Made by a program: the position numbers and the translations under genes. 64,000 nucleotides of DNA. It comes from Rhizobium sp. Root274 (GTDB lineage: Bacteria; Pseudomonadota; Alphaproteobacteria; Rhizobiales; Rhizobiaceae). The notes under the pieces were generated by a model, which worked only from the letters and a program-made list of their open reading frames with translations, was not told where the DNA came from and searched no databases. Numbering within the stretch: position 1 is the stretch's first letter; the number at the start of each line of letters is the position of its first letter. Shown here one piece after another: positions 33,138 through 42,719 of the stretch. The stretch is from assembly GCF_001429245.1 (NCBI RefSeq), contig NZ_LMJE01000001.1, positions 1,248,309 through 1,312,308 of the forward strand, given 5' to 3'.

Positions 33138-34607
33138 TCAGACCGGGCGCGCTTCTCCTGCCGCCCCGACGCTATCGATCAAGGTTGCGCTTGCCTGATT
33201 GAGGCCCAGCACCTCGACCGGGATGTCGTGTGCCTGGAACCGCTGGACGACACGGTCGAGGGCAGCGACGGCCGTGATGTCCCACAGATGCGCCTGGGTG
33301 AGATCGATCATGACCCGCAGACCTTCAGCATCACGGATATCAAAGGCGTCGACGAAGAGATCGGCAGAGGCAAAGAAGACCTGCCCCGAGACCTGGTAGC
33401 GGAGCAGTCCCGCCTCCTCGTCGGCCAGCGTCTCGACCTTCAGCAGGCGCGCGACCTTGAAGGTGAAGAAGACACCGCTCAACAGCACGCCGACGGCGAC
33501 ACCCAGTGCGAGGTTTGCCGTCAGCACGGTAACAATCACGGTCGCGACCATCACGACGCTCGACATCTTCGGATGCACGACGAGGCTCCGGAGCGACGAC
33601 CAGTCGAAGGTGTCGATGGACACCATGATCATGATGGCAACCAGTGCGGCGACCGGAACCTGGGACACCCACGGCTTCAGCAGAACCATCAGGACGAGCA
33701 GAAGCGCGCCGGCGAACAGCGTGGATAAGCGGCCGCGGCCGCCATATTTCACATTGCTGACCGTCTGGCCGATCATGCCGCAACCCGCGATCCCGCCGAA
33801 GAGACTGGCAACGACATTGGCAAGGCCAAGGCCGGTGCTTTCCCGGTTTTTCGAACTCGGTGTGTCCGTCAGATCATCGACCACGCTTGCTGTCATCATC
33901 GATTCCAGAAGGCCGACCATGGCAATGGCCAGCGCCGGGCCCGCAATGATCTGGAGCGTGTCCAGATTGAGCGGGACGGTGAGCCAGGAAAAGGTGGGAA
34001 GCGAATCTGGCAGGTGGCCGAGATCGGCAACCGTCAGGACTGGCAGATCCAAGACCGAGGCGCCGACCGTCAGCACCAGAATGCAGATCAGCGGCGACGG
34101 GATCGCCGTCGTCAGCCGAGGCACGAGATAGATGACGCAGAGGCCGGCCGCGATCATCGCATAGTTCAGCCAGCCGCCATGCAGGATATGCGGCAGTTGC
34201 GCCGCGAAGATGAGGATTGCGAGCGCGTTGACGAAGCCGGTGCGCACGGATTTCGACACGAAGCGCATAAGGACGCCGAGACGCAGGAGACCGAAAACGA
34301 TCTGGATCAGGCCCGCCAGAAGGCCGGCAGCCAGCAGATAAGGCAGACCATGTGCCGCGACCAGGGGTGCCACGACAAGCGCGACGGAGCCTGCGGCTGC
34401 GGAAATCATCGCAGGACGCCCGCCCGTAAATGCAATCACGATGCCGATCACGAAGGAGGCGAAGAGGCCGACCTGCGGGTCGACGCCAGCGACGAAGGAG
34501 AAGGCGATGACCTCCGGGATCAGCGCGAAGGTGGCAACCGCGCCGGCAAGCATTTCACGCAGAGGGTTGGCGGACCACTCGCGTCGGTAGGTGATGAAGG
34601 ATGTCAT
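33138..34607 (-). CDS. SulP-family anion permease with STAS domain
   Basis: The 489-residue protein has about eleven to twelve membrane segments. The N-terminal SulP signature is [29 protein letters not shown], and the second conserved block is [27 protein letters not shown]-terminal STAS domain starts near residue 400 ([28 protein letters not shown]). The family includes sulfate, bicarbonate and other anion carriers; this one could be any of these. The ATG at 34607 lacks a good ribosome site, and a GTG nine bases upstream is an alternative. The frame runs far upstream but without family similarity. Confidence 0.88.
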   Translation of the reverse strand: MTSFITYRREWSANPLREMLAGAVATFALIPEVIAFSFVAGVDPQVGLFASFVIGIVIAFTGGRPAMISAAAGSVALVVAPLVAAHGLPYLLAAGLLAGLIQIVFGLLRLGVLMRFVSKSVRTGFVNALAILIFAAQLPHILHGGWLNYAMIAAGLCVIYLVPRLTTAIPSPLICILVLTVGASVLDLPVLTVADLGHLPDSLPTFSWLTVPLNLDTLQIIAGPALAIAMVGLLESMMTASVVDDLTDTPSSKNRESTGLGLANVVASLFGGIAGCGMIGQTVSNVKYGGRGRLSTLFAGALLLVLMVLLKPWVSQVPVAALVAIMIMVSIDTFDWSSLRSLVVHPKMSSVVMVATVIVTVLTANLALGVAVGVLLSGVFFTFKVARLLKVETLADEEAGLLRYQVSGQVFFASADLFVDAFDIRDAEGLRVMIDLTQAHLWDITAVAALDRVVQRFQAHDIPVEVLGLNQASATLIDSVGAAGEARPV

Positions 34608-34783
34608 GAAAACCACAGAATAGGACAACGAGCCGGGCAGAACCTGGCTGAGGGAGGATTGCGTTGCTGAGGTTGTCTGGCGGATCGGCGGCCAGAAGAG
34701 CCACCCGGATTTGCACCGGGTCCTAGTGGATGCAGCTGTCCTAACGTGCGGTGACCGCGAAGGCAAGCCAGAGGGACCGCATC

Positions 34784-36754
34784 TTATGCCGTGGACTTGG
34801 CTTCCTCCGCATGCTCTGCCGCGAGCAACAGGCCGAGCACGTCGCGCTGTGACATCGGCTTTCCGTAGAGATAGCCCTGGATCAGCTGAGGCGAGAGCGG
34901 GCTGAGGATCCGCATCTCTTCCTCCGTCTCGACGCCCTCCAGAACGCATTTCAGGTCCAGATTGCGGCACAGGACAATGATGCCGGCGACGATCTCGCGG
35001 GAGGTGGCGCTCTGTGCCACCTTGCGCACGAATGTCTTATCGATCTTCACCTTGTTCAGCGGCAGCTGGTCCAGGTATTCGAAGCTTGAATAGCCGGAGC
35101 CGAAATCATCAAGGGCGATCCTGAAGCCGAGGCCGGAAAGATCCTCGAGCAGAAGCCGGGAGGCCGCGATGTCCTTCATCACAGCCGTCTCGGTGATCTC
35201 GAATTCCACTCGTCCCGGCGCGATGTCCCGCTTCGTTACCTGAGCCACGAGCGAAAAGAGAAAGGCACGGTCGGCCAGGTCCTGGGCCGAGAGATTGAAG
35301 GAAATGGTGATGTGTTCCGGCCACAGGTCGAGCGCGTCCAGCGCCTTGCTGAAAAGGACCTGCGTGACACTCTGGATGAGCCCAGCCCGCTCCGCAGCTC
35401 GGATGAAGCGATCCGGCTGGACCAGTCCAAGGGACGGGCTTTGCCAGCGGGCCAGAGCCTCGAAGCTGACGACCGCCTGTTTCTTGACGTCGAATTGAGG
35501 CTGGAACAGCAGGTAGAGCTCCTGCTCCAGATTGGCCTCGCGCAGCGCCCGCTCCAGGGAAAGCGCTTCCCGCATCTTCTGGTCCTGGTCGGATGTAAAG
35601 ATCACCGTTTGCCCTCGGGCAGACTGCTTGCCGCGGTAGAGCGCGAAGTCGGCCTTTTCGTAGATCTGGCGCGTACTGTCTCCCATGGCGGGGAACTGCG
35701 CGAAGCCAATCGTGCCTCCCAGGGAAAGCTGTAATGGCTGCATTTCATAGGGCCGGCTGACTGTCTTGATCAGACCATTGCCGATTGCTTCGATTTCGCC
35801 CGCCTCCTGTTCTCCGATGACGACAATGGCGAATTCGTCGCCTCCGATGCGGCCGAACTGGATGCCGGTATTACCTCGATCGCCCAGTCGATCCACGACT
35901 TCGCATAGGACATGATCACCGACGGCATGGCCATAGATGTCATTGATCGACTTGAAACCATCAAGGTCGAGAATGCCGATCCAACAGGGAGTCTTCTCCT
36001 CCACCAGCCTGTCGACGTGGGCGAAGATCGAGCGTCGATTGGCTAACCCCGTAAGGCTATCGAGAGCCGCAAGCTGATCGGCAAAGAGGCGCGCGTCGAT
36101 CTGGCGCAGGATCGCCTTGCGCAACAGTGTCGCCATGCCCAGCGAGGCGAAGGAGGTGGCAACGCCGATAAAGGCGAACTGATGTGCAATCTCGGGCGCG
36201 GCCTGACGGGCGAAAATGAAGAGCGTACCGATCGAAATGATGACGCTCGCAAGCGTTGCGCGCAGTGTGACGCCGGTGGTTGAAAAAACCACGGCCATCA
36301 GCACGAAATAAATGAGCTTCTGCTCTTCGAAATGCAGCGTCATATAGGCTACGACGTTTGCATACATCAGCAGGTTCGTGATCAGACCGATCGCCTCAAG
36401 CCTGCGGAGCGGCGTTCCGCCCGCAGGCAGCATGACCCAGCGGAATATGGCATAAAGGATCGCCGTAGAAAGGCTGATGCCGCCGAGGATCAGAAACGGG
36501 AGTCCCGTCTCGTCTTGCCAGTGTCCCCATGTCACGAAAACATAATAGGCACAGCCCGGCAGCAGGAAGCCCCGGACAATCGGCCGATAGGCATCTGCCA
36601 TGGCGCGCCGCCGCGTGGCGCTGGTCCAGACGTGGTACTGGCTCTTGAGATGACCGAGGAATTTGCCAAAACCGAGGGGATCAGCAGTCCCCTCCGTCTC
36701 CCTTTTCATGCGCGATGTGTCGTGCGGCACCGCTGTATTTGCATCAAACCCCAT
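34784..36754 (-). CDS. Membrane GGDEF-EAL protein (diguanylate cyclase/phosphodiesterase)
   Basis: The 656-residue protein has about six N-terminal membrane helices, then a GGDEF domain (RIGGDEFAIV, intact) and an EAL domain (SFEALARWQSP, ISFNLSAQDL, FEITETAVM, ALDDFGSGYSS, LQGYLYGKPM-type end). Both active sites look complete, so it could make and break cyclic di-GMP. The inhibitory RxxD site expected just before GGDEF is absent. The ATG at 36754 follows GAGGG; the frame extends to 36847 but lacks a site there. It lies between the SulP gene and hslO, on the same strand as both, with no clear operon link. Confidence 0.92.
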   Translation of the reverse strand: MGFDANTAVPHDTSRMKRETEGTADPLGFGKFLGHLKSQYHVWTSATRRRAMADAYRPIVRGFLLPGCAYYVFVTWGHWQDETGLPFLILGGISLSTAILYAIFRWVMLPAGGTPLRRLEAIGLITNLLMYANVVAYMTLHFEEQKLIYFVLMAVVFSTTGVTLRATLASVIISIGTLFIFARQAAPEIAHQFAFIGVATSFASLGMATLLRKAILRQIDARLFADQLAALDSLTGLANRRSIFAHVDRLVEEKTPCWIGILDLDGFKSINDIYGHAVGDHVLCEVVDRLGDRGNTGIQFGRIGGDEFAIVVIGEQEAGEIEAIGNGLIKTVSRPYEMQPLQLSLGGTIGFAQFPAMGDSTRQIYEKADFALYRGKQSARGQTVIFTSDQDQKMREALSLERALREANLEQELYLLFQPQFDVKKQAVVSFEALARWQSPSLGLVQPDRFIRAAERAGLIQSVTQVLFSKALDALDLWPEHITISFNLSAQDLADRAFLFSLVAQVTKRDIAPGRVEFEITETAVMKDIAASRLLLEDLSGLGFRIALDDFGSGYSSFEYLDQLPLNKVKIDKTFVRKVAQSATSREIVAGIIVLCRNLDLKCVLEGVETEEEMRILSPLSPQLIQGYLYGKPMSQRDVLGLLLAAEHAEEAKSTA

Positions 36755-36900
36755 GGCATCCCTCGCGCAGGTATTGCCGGAGTTTATGTGCCTGCCGTTT
36801 AGAATAAATGAATATCGCGATAGCTTACAACTATTAGCGGCGTTCAAACGTCTTTCGAGCGCAGATTGGCCGGGTTAACCCCGGCCGGCAGATTTCATGC

Positions 36901-37890
36901 TCAAGCGGCGGTAAGCTCGCTCGGCTCATAGTGATAGCTAGTCGAACAGAATTCACAGGTCACCGTCACCTGACCTTCCTCCGTGCTTGACTCGATCTCG
37001 TCTGCGGAAAAGCCCTGCAGCACGCCCTTGATCTTGTCGCGCGAACAATTGCACCGGTCATGCACTGCCTGCGGCGCGAAGGCGCGTACGCCGCGCTCGT
37101 GGAAGAGCCGGAACAGCAACCGCTCGACACCGACCTGGGGGTCGGTCAGCTCGTCGGCATCGATCGTGTCGACCAGCATGCGGGCCTCGTCCCAAGCCTC
37201 GTCACCATGCAGGTCGGTTTCGCGATCGTCACCATCGCCGCCATGAAGGTCCGGATGACGCATGCGCTCCGGCGCCTCAGGCAGGAACTGCGCGATCAGG
37301 CCGCCGGCACGCCAGGTGCGACGCGGCTTACCGTTCTCGTCGCGGTCGAAGAGTTCGGCAGCCCCCAGGCGCACCCGGGTCGGGATCTGTTCCGACTGAC
37401 GGAAATAGACGCCGGCGATGTCTTCGAGCGAGGTGCCGTCCAGCGGCACAATGCCTTGGTAGGGCTGCATGAACGTGCCTTGGTCGATGGTGAAGGCGAG
37501 CACGCCCGTGCCCAGCAGCTGCTCCGGCGATGCCCGGCCTGCGGCCACTGCTTCGGTAAGAGCCTCTTCGTCGAAACGCGCATAGGCGCGGACGTTTTCC
37601 GGAGAGGTGAAATCGGCGACCAGCAGATCGACCGGACCATCACCCTTGGTCTGGACGGTGAACTTGCCCTCAAACTTCAGCGAGGTGCCGATCAGGACGG
37701 TCAGCACGATGGCTTCCGCCAGCAGGCGCGCGACCGGCTGGGGATAGGCGTGGCGGTCGAGAATGGTGTTGATCAGCGGCCCGAGTTGGACGGCACGGCC
37801 ACGCACATCGAGCCCCTCGACCTGAAAGGGCACCACGCTATCGTCACCGGCGAAACCGAATTCGCCGAGTTCTGCTTGTCTATTCGACAT
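36901..37890 (-). CDS. hslO: Redox-regulated chaperone Hsp33
   Basis: The 329-residue protein has the Hsp33 N-terminal domain and the zinc/redox switch cysteines near the C-terminus in CNCSRDKIKG and CEFCSTSYHY (CxC and CxxC). Oxidation releases zinc and activates holdase function in the cytoplasm. An acidic insert (HPDLHGGDGDDRETDLHGDEAWD) lies in the middle. It follows argF on the same strand (123-base gap), an arrangement common in rhizobia. Confidence 0.94.
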   Translation of the reverse strand: MSNRQAELGEFGFAGDDSVVPFQVEGLDVRGRAVQLGPLINTILDRHAYPQPVARLLAEAIVLTVLIGTSLKFEGKFTVQTKGDGPVDLLVADFTSPENVRAYARFDEEALTEAVAAGRASPEQLLGTGVLAFTIDQGTFMQPYQGIVPLDGTSLEDIAGVYFRQSEQIPTRVRLGAAELFDRDENGKPRRTWRAGGLIAQFLPEAPERMRHPDLHGGDGDDRETDLHGDEAWDEARMLVDTIDADELTDPQVGVERLLFRLFHERGVRAFAPQAVHDRCNCSRDKIKGVLQGFSADEIESSTEEGQVTVTCEFCSTSYHYEPSELTAA

Positions 37891-38013
37891 AAATGTACTC
37901 CTGGCGCCGGAACGCCCAATCGCAGGGCCTGAGCAGCCCGATCAGAAACCGCACAGATGGGATCACCTGCGCCAAAGGTCAAGACGAAGCCGGGCCGGCC
38001 GCGCGTGGCCGCC

Positions 38014-38931
38014 TCAGATGGCGCCGAGGCACCAGGCGAGGATGGACTTCTGCGCATGCAGGCGGTTTTCCGCCTCGTCGAAGACAACCGACTGGTTGCC
38101 GTCGATCACCTCGTCCGTCACTTCCTCGCCGCGATGGGCCGGCAGGCAGTGGAGGAAGAGCGCCTCGTCCTTCGCTTTCTTCATCAGCTCGGCATTGACC
38201 TGGAAAGGCTGGAAGACGTTGTGGCCGCGGGCCTTGTGTTCCTGGTTCATCGACACCCAGGTGTCGGTAATCACGGCATCGGCGCCGGCAACGGCCCGGT
38301 CGGCGTCATGGCAGAGCATGATCTCGCCGCCATTGTTGCGGGCCCAGTTGAGGATCTTGTCGTCCGGCTCGGAGCCGAGCGGAACCGCCATGTTCATCTT
38401 GTAGCCAAAGCGGGCAGAGCCCTCGACCAGCGAATGCAGGACATTGTTGCCGTCCCCGGTCCAGGCCAGCGTCTTTCCGGCGATCGGGCCGCGATGTTCT
38501 TCGACCGTCAGGATATCGGCCATGATCTGGCAGGGATGGGTCAGATCGGTCAGCGCGTTGATGACAGGCACCGTTGCGTGTTCGGCCAGCTCCAGCAGGC
38601 GCGAATGGTCTGTCGTGCGGATCATGATGGCATCGACGTAACGCGACAGGACCTTGGCGGTATCGCCAATGGTCTCGGCGCGGCCAAGCTGCATTTCGGT
38701 ACCCGAGAGAAACAGCGTTTCGCCACCCAGCTGGCGCATGCCGACGTCAAAGGAGACGCGGGTACGGGTGGAGGGCTTCTCGAAGATCATCGCCAGCATC
38801 TTGCCCGCGAGCGGCTTATCGGCGTTGCCGGCCTTCGTCGCCTGCTTACGGCTGCGCGCGTCGTCGAGCATGTGACGCAGGTCCTGCGCGGAAACGGCAG
38901 AAAGATCGAGGAAATGCTTCGGGGATGCCAT
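38014..38931 (-). CDS. argF: Ornithine carbamoyltransferase
   Basis: The 305-residue protein carries carbamoyl-phosphate-binding STRTRVSF, the HPCQIMAD motif and ornithine-binding [11 protein letters not shown] (Cys catalytic). It forms citrulline from ornithine and carbamoyl phosphate in arginine synthesis. It lies 20 bases after the stop of argD on the same strand, so argD-argF form an operon, with hslO downstream. The usual length is about 310. Confidence 0.95.
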   Translation of the reverse strand: MASPKHFLDLSAVSAQDLRHMLDDARSRKQATKAGNADKPLAGKMLAMIFEKPSTRTRVSFDVGMRQLGGETLFLSGTEMQLGRAETIGDTAKVLSRYVDAIMIRTTDHSRLLELAEHATVPVINALTDLTHPCQIMADILTVEEHRGPIAGKTLAWTGDGNNVLHSLVEGSARFGYKMNMAVPLGSEPDDKILNWARNNGGEIMLCHDADRAVAGADAVITDTWVSMNQEHKARGHNVFQPFQVNAELMKKAKDEALFLHCLPAHRGEEVTDEVIDGNQSVVFDEAENRLHAQKSILAWCLGAI

Positions 38932-38951
38932 GGATGATACCTGTCTTGCAC

Positions 38952-40148
38952 TTACGCGGTTGCGGCGGCCTTGGCCCGGATGTGTTCGGCGGCGCGCTCG
39001 ATGCGGGCGATGCCCTCACGGGCTTCGGCAGCGGTGACGGTGAGCGGCGGCAGCAGGCGGATAACATTGTCGCCGGCAGGAACCCCGAGCAGATGCTCGT
39101 CGCGCATGGCCATCAGCAGCTCGGTGTTCGGCACCTTGGCTTTCATGCCGAGCATCAACCCCTCGCCGCGCACCTCTTCGATGACGTCGGGGTAACGATC
39201 GCCGAGCGACGCTAAGCCTTGCCGGAAGACGAGGGCCACGTCACGGACATGGTCGAGGAAGCCTTCGGCCAGCACCACGTCGAGAACGGCATTGCCGACG
39301 GCCATGGCAAGCGGATTGCCGCCATAGGTCGAGCCATGCGTGCCGGGTTTCATGCCATAGGCGGCCTCATCAGTCGCCAGGCAGGCGCCGAGCGGGAAGC
39401 CGCCGCCAATACCCTTGGCAACCGCCATGATGTCCGGGGTGATGCCGGCCCATTCATGGGCGAAGAGCTTGCCGGTACGGCCGACGCCACACTGGACCTC
39501 GTCGAGGATCAGGAGCAGGCCGTGCTCGTCGCACAGGTCGCGGAGTGCCCGCAGCATCTCGACCGGGATCGGGCGGATGCCGCCTTCCCCCTGCACCGGC
39601 TCGACGAGAATACCGGCCGTCGCTTCTGTAATCGCTGCCTTGACGGCATCGAGATCACCGAAGGGTACCTGATCGAAGCCCGGCGCCTTGGGGCCGAAGC
39701 CTTCGAGATATTTTTCCTGACCACCGGCCGCGATCGTCGCGATGGTGCGGCCATGGAAGGCGCCTTCCATCGTGATGATGTGGAACTTCTCCGGGTGACC
39801 CTTGGCGAAATGATAGCGGCGCGCCGTCTTGATCGCGCATTCCAGCGCCTCCGCACCAGAATTGGTGAAGAAAACGCGGTCGGCAAAGGTGACGTCGGTC
39901 AGCCGCTTGGCCAGCTTCTCCTGGCCGGGCACTTCATAAAGGTTCGACAGGTGCCAGACCTTGTCGGCCTGATCCTTGAGCGCGCCCACCACATGCGGAT
40001 TGCCATGGCCAACCGAGGTCACGGCGACGCCGGCTGCAAAATCGAGATAGCGCTCGCCGGTCTCGGTGATCAGCCAGACGCCCTCGCCTCGCTCGAAACG
40101 CAGCGGCGCCCGATTGTAGGTCTGATAGAGCGGCGTAGCGTCTGCCAT
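38952..40148 (-). CDS. argD: Acetylornithine aminotransferase
   Basis: The 398-residue class III aminotransferase has [56 protein letters not shown] and the PLP lysine in [16 protein letters not shown]. It transfers an amino group to N-acetylglutamate semialdehyde, and may also act on succinyldiaminopimelate. The ATG at 40148 has AAGGA upstream. Its leader holds a terminator-like hairpin at 40211-40232. It is the first gene of argD-argF-hslO. Confidence 0.94.
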   Translation of the reverse strand: MADATPLYQTYNRAPLRFERGEGVWLITETGERYLDFAAGVAVTSVGHGNPHVVGALKDQADKVWHLSNLYEVPGQEKLAKRLTDVTFADRVFFTNSGAEALECAIKTARRYHFAKGHPEKFHIITMEGAFHGRTIATIAAGGQEKYLEGFGPKAPGFDQVPFGDLDAVKAAITEATAGILVEPVQGEGGIRPIPVEMLRALRDLCDEHGLLLILDEVQCGVGRTGKLFAHEWAGITPDIMAVAKGIGGGFPLGACLATDEAAYGMKPGTHGSTYGGNPLAMAVGNAVLDVVLAEGFLDHVRDVALVFRQGLASLGDRYPDVIEEVRGEGLMLGMKAKVPNTELLMAMRDEHLLGVPAGDNVIRLLPPLTVTAAEAREGIARIERAAEHIRAKAAATA

Positions 40149-40185
40149 GGCGATTGCATTCCTTCTTGATGCCCGTACGGGGGCC

Positions 40186-40232
40186 GAGCCCCTGCGGGCT
40201 CAAGACAATTAAAAATGCCGCCTTGCGGCGGC
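40186..40232 (-). terminator. Leader terminator/attenuator candidate before argD
   Basis: On the minus strand, GCCGCC-GCAA-GGCGGC (40217-40232) forms a hairpin with a GNRA loop, followed by an A and five T (40211-40216). A second hairpin, GAGCCC/GGGCTC (40186-40201), follows before the argD start at 40148. It lies in the leader of argD, as the orientation of the T-run is toward argD. No terminator reads the other way. Confidence 0.6.
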
Positions 40233-40321
40233 GTGGGCACTATCTTCATTTAACCCTGCAATGTCAACGAAACTTGGCAAAACTCGGGTCCCTGGCGGAA
40301 AAACGGATCCGAACCGCGCGC

Positions 40322-40543
40322 GAGTCCCGGGCGCAGATTCCACCTGTTGCATACTTGACTCACTCGGGAAGCAAGTTGGGGAAAACCGCGAAATCGATTC
40401 CAGATGATTCCTGCGACTCTTGTCACAGAGTCAGCCTGCCACTAGGTTAAATTTCATTAAGAGATTGCATGCGGCGGAAGTGATCACCGACAGTTACGAG
40501 GCGGTTTTGTTTCGAATTCGTTCGAAGCAACGGTGACGGATTC
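40322..40543. promoter_or_regulatory. Cluster of eight GANTC methylation sites before gcrA
   Basis: GANTC sites begin at 40322, 40336, 40357, 40396, 40406, 40415, 40428 and 40539. Seven fall within 111 bases, where about 0.4 would be expected by chance. GANTC is the site of the cell-cycle methyltransferase CcrM, and GcrA acts on methylated GANTC promoters. The 40149-40578 gap otherwise holds the argD leader, the TTAA pair at 40447 and no gene. Confidence 0.8.
40447..40460. promoter_or_regulatory. CtrA-like TTAA-N6-TTAA box before gcrA
   Basis: TTAA at 40447-40450 and 40457-40460 are separated by six bases, close to the TTAA-N7-TTAA CtrA site. The same spacing occurs upstream of podJ at 4775-4788. 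CtrA represses gcrA in Caulobacter. Confidence 0.4.
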
Positions 40544-40578
40544 TGCCATGACACACGCGAGCGGCGGAGAAGTATGGC

Positions 40579-41115
40579 ATGAATTGGACTGATGAGCGGG
40601 TTGAAAGACTGAAGCGTCTTTGGGCCGAAGGCCTGAGCGCGAGCCAGATCGCAGCGCAATTGGGTGGCGTGAGCCGAAACGCCGTTATCGGCAAAGTACA
40701 CCGGCTGAACCTGCCGGGCCGGGCCAAGGCCGGCGGCAGCACCTCGTCTGCACGGCCCGCCAAGCGCGCCACGCAGACGCAACGCCCGACGACCTTCCAG
40801 GCCCGTCCGGCAGCGAACACCACCACCCGCACCGTTGCCCGGGCTTCCGGCGCCACCATGCTGAAGGAAGAAGTCGAAGTCGACACTTTCCAGGAAGTCG
40901 AAGTCAGCCGTCCGCTGAACGTCGTCGTTCCGATCTCGCGCCGTCTGGCGCTGACGGAACTGACGGAACGCACCTGCAAGTGGCCGATCGGCGATCCGAT
41001 GAAGGACGACTTCCACTTCTGCGGCTGCGAAATCAACGACGCATCGCCTTACTGCACCTATCACGCAAAGCTGGCCTATCAGCCGGTGAGCGACCGCCGC
41101 AAGGCCGCTCGCTAA
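40579..41115 (+). CDS. gcrA: Cell-cycle regulator GcrA
   Basis: The 178-residue protein starts MNWTDERVERLKRLWAEGLS with the N-terminal DNA-binding domain (ASQIAAQLGGVSRNAVIGKVHRL), followed by a basic, low-complexity linker and a C-terminal block TCKWPIGDP..FHFCGC..CTYH that contacts sigma70. This is diagnostic for GcrA, which directs RNA polymerase to GANTC-methylated promoters in alphaproteobacteria. The ATG at 40579 follows GGAGAAG. Eight GANTC sites lie upstream, and a strong terminator follows. Confidence 0.95.
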   Translation: MNWTDERVERLKRLWAEGLSASQIAAQLGGVSRNAVIGKVHRLNLPGRAKAGGSTSSARPAKRATQTQRPTTFQARPAANTTTRTVARASGATMLKEEVEVDTFQEVEVSRPLNVVVPISRRLALTELTERTCKWPIGDPMKDDFHFCGCEINDASPYCTYHAKLAYQPVSDRRKAAR

Positions 41116-41143
41116 GCGATCAAAAGAACATCAGATGACGTAG

Positions 41144-41171
41144 ACGGGTCCTTCGGGGCCCGTTTTCTTTT
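41144..41171 (+). terminator. Intrinsic terminator of gcrA
   Basis: ACGGGTCC (41144-41151) pairs with GGGCCCGT (41156-41163), one G-U pair included, across a TTCG loop. TTTTCTTTTG follows the stem. Confidence 0.88.
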
Positions 41172-41193
41172 GCCCGATACGCCAAACACAAGA

Positions 41194-41217
41194 GCCGCGA
41201 CGGATGATCCGTGCGGC
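41194..41217 (-). terminator. Hairpin beyond the phoB stop, possible terminator
   Basis: GCCGC and ACGG pair with CCGT and GCGGC around a small loop. The minus-strand sequence beyond it is moderately T-rich (TCTTGTGTTTGG). It would end the phosphate operon transcript, converging with gcrA. Confidence 0.5.
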
Positions 41218-41244
41218 CCCTGTTGGTTGCAAGTGATTGAAGTC

Positions 41245-41928
41245 TCAGGCTTCCATCGAATAGCCCGCACCACGAACGGTGCGGATGACGTCTTGCATGT
41301 TGGAGAAGTTGAGCGCTTTGCGCAGGCGCCCGACATGCACATCGACTGTGCGTTCGTCGACATAGATGTCGTGGCCCCAGACACCGTCCAGCAGTTGCGA
41401 GCGTGAGAAGACGCGGCCTGGCGAAGTCATCAGGAATTCCAGCAGGCGGAATTCGGTTGGGCCGAGGCGGACTTCGCGGCTCTTGCGATGAACCCTGTGC
41501 GTTTCCCTGTCCAGTTCAATGTCGCCGCAACGGAGAACGCTCGACAGCACTTCCGGCTTTGCCCGGCGGAGCATGGCTTTCACGCGCGCCATCAGTTCCG
41601 GCGTCGAGAAGGGCTTGACCACATAATCGTCCGCCCCCGTCGCCAGTCCGCGAACCCGTTCGCTTTCCTCGCCGCGCGCCGTCAGCATGATGATCGGCAG
41701 GCGCTCGGTCTCCGGCCGGACGCGCAGGCGACGGCAGAGCTCGATGCCGGAGACGCCCGGCAGCATCCAATCGAGGATCAACAGGTCGGGTACCCGTTCC
41801 TGCAGACGGATCTCGGCCTCGTCGCCGCGCAAGATCGTTTCGACCTCGTATCCTTCCGATTCCAGATTGTAACGCAGGAGGACGCTCAGCGCCTCCTCGT
41901 CTTCGACCACGGCAATCTTCGGCTGCAT
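41245..41928 (-). CDS. phoB: Phosphate regulon response regulator PhoB
   Basis: The 227-residue protein has a receiver domain with Asp in LLILDWMLPGVSG, the Thr/Ser and Lys in LTARGEESERVRGLATGADDYVVKPF, and an OmpR/PhoB winged helix ending DERTVDVHVGRLRKAL..DVIRTVRGAGYSM. The length and sequence are those of PhoB. It activates phosphate-starvation genes by binding Pho boxes. It is the last gene of phoR-pstSCAB-phoU-phoB on this strand, 28 bases after phoU. Confidence 0.96.
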   Translation of the reverse strand: MQPKIAVVEDEEALSVLLRYNLESEGYEVETILRGDEAEIRLQERVPDLLILDWMLPGVSGIELCRRLRVRPETERLPIIMLTARGEESERVRGLATGADDYVVKPFSTPELMARVKAMLRRAKPEVLSSVLRCGDIELDRETHRVHRKSREVRLGPTEFRLLEFLMTSPGRVFSRSQLLDGVWGHDIYVDERTVDVHVGRLRKALNFSNMQDVIRTVRGAGYSMEA

Positions 41929-41956
41929 CAGACCATCACCTCGCTGTGGCCAAGGC

Positions 41957-42670
41957 TCATTCGGTGATCGCGCCGACGGAAGACGTCAGGTCTTCCTTCG
42001 GGCGTTCGCCTTCCGGCACCGCACCTGTCGTCATGTAGTAGATGGTTTCGGCGATGTTGGTCGCATGGTCGCCGATGCGCTCGATGTTCTTGGCGCAGAA
42101 GAGTAGATGCGTGCAGCTGGTGATGTTGCGCGGATCCTCCATCATGTAGGTCAAAAGCTCGCGGAACAGCGAGGTGTAGATCGCATCGATCTCCTCGTCG
42201 CGATCGCGGATCGACTTCGCCTTCTCGGCAGAACGGGTCGTGTAGACGTCCAGCACTTCCTTGAGCTGGGCCAAAGCCAGATCGGAGAGATGCTCGAGAC
42301 CGCGGGCGAGTTTGCGCGGCACGCCGGTCGCCTGGATGGCGACGACGCGCTTGCAATTGCTCTTGCCGAGGTCACCGACACGTTCGAGGTCGGCGGCGAT
42401 GCGAAGGGCACCGATGATCTCGCGAAGGTCCGAGGCAACCGGCTGGCGTTTGGCGATGGTGACAACGGCCTTTTCGCCGATTTCCTTTTCCATGGCGTCC
42501 ATGACGACGTCATCGGAAATGACCTTCTGAGCAAGTGCCGCGTCGGAGTTCACCAGCGAGCGGACGCTTTCGGCGACCATCTGCTCCGCCAGACCGCCCA
42601 TTTCGGAGATGCGGCGCATCAGAAATTTCAGTTCCTCGTCGAAGGCCGAATAGATGTGTGAGGAAGCCAT
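41957..42670 (-). CDS. phoU: Phosphate signalling protein PhoU
   Basis: The 237-residue, all-helical protein contains two PhoU repeats (residues ~20-105 and ~125-210) with the metal-binding patterns RIAADLERVGDLGKS and AKNIERIGDHATNIAE. It keeps PhoR inactive when the Pst transporter is saturated. It is preceded by pstB (49-base gap) and followed by phoB, the standard order. Confidence 0.96.
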   Translation of the reverse strand: MASSHIYSAFDEELKFLMRRISEMGGLAEQMVAESVRSLVNSDAALAQKVISDDVVMDAMEKEIGEKAVVTIAKRQPVASDLREIIGALRIAADLERVGDLGKSNCKRVVAIQATGVPRKLARGLEHLSDLALAQLKEVLDVYTTRSAEKAKSIRDRDEEIDAIYTSLFRELLTYMMEDPRNITSCTHLLFCAKNIERIGDHATNIAETIYYMTTGAVPEGERPKEDLTSSVGAITE

Positions 42671-42719
42671 AGCCTAGATCCTTGATTGTGAAGAGAGCCG
42701 GAAGGTGCGCCGAGGGGGC

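Noticed and set aside
34685-34735. GGTGCAAATCC near a hairpin upstream of the SulP gene, resembling a tRNA T-arm or cobalamin motif
   Set aside because: No acceptor or anticodon stem can be drawn, and the other cobalamin riboswitch boxes are missing. Only the six-base hairpin ACCCGG/CCGGGT is clear.
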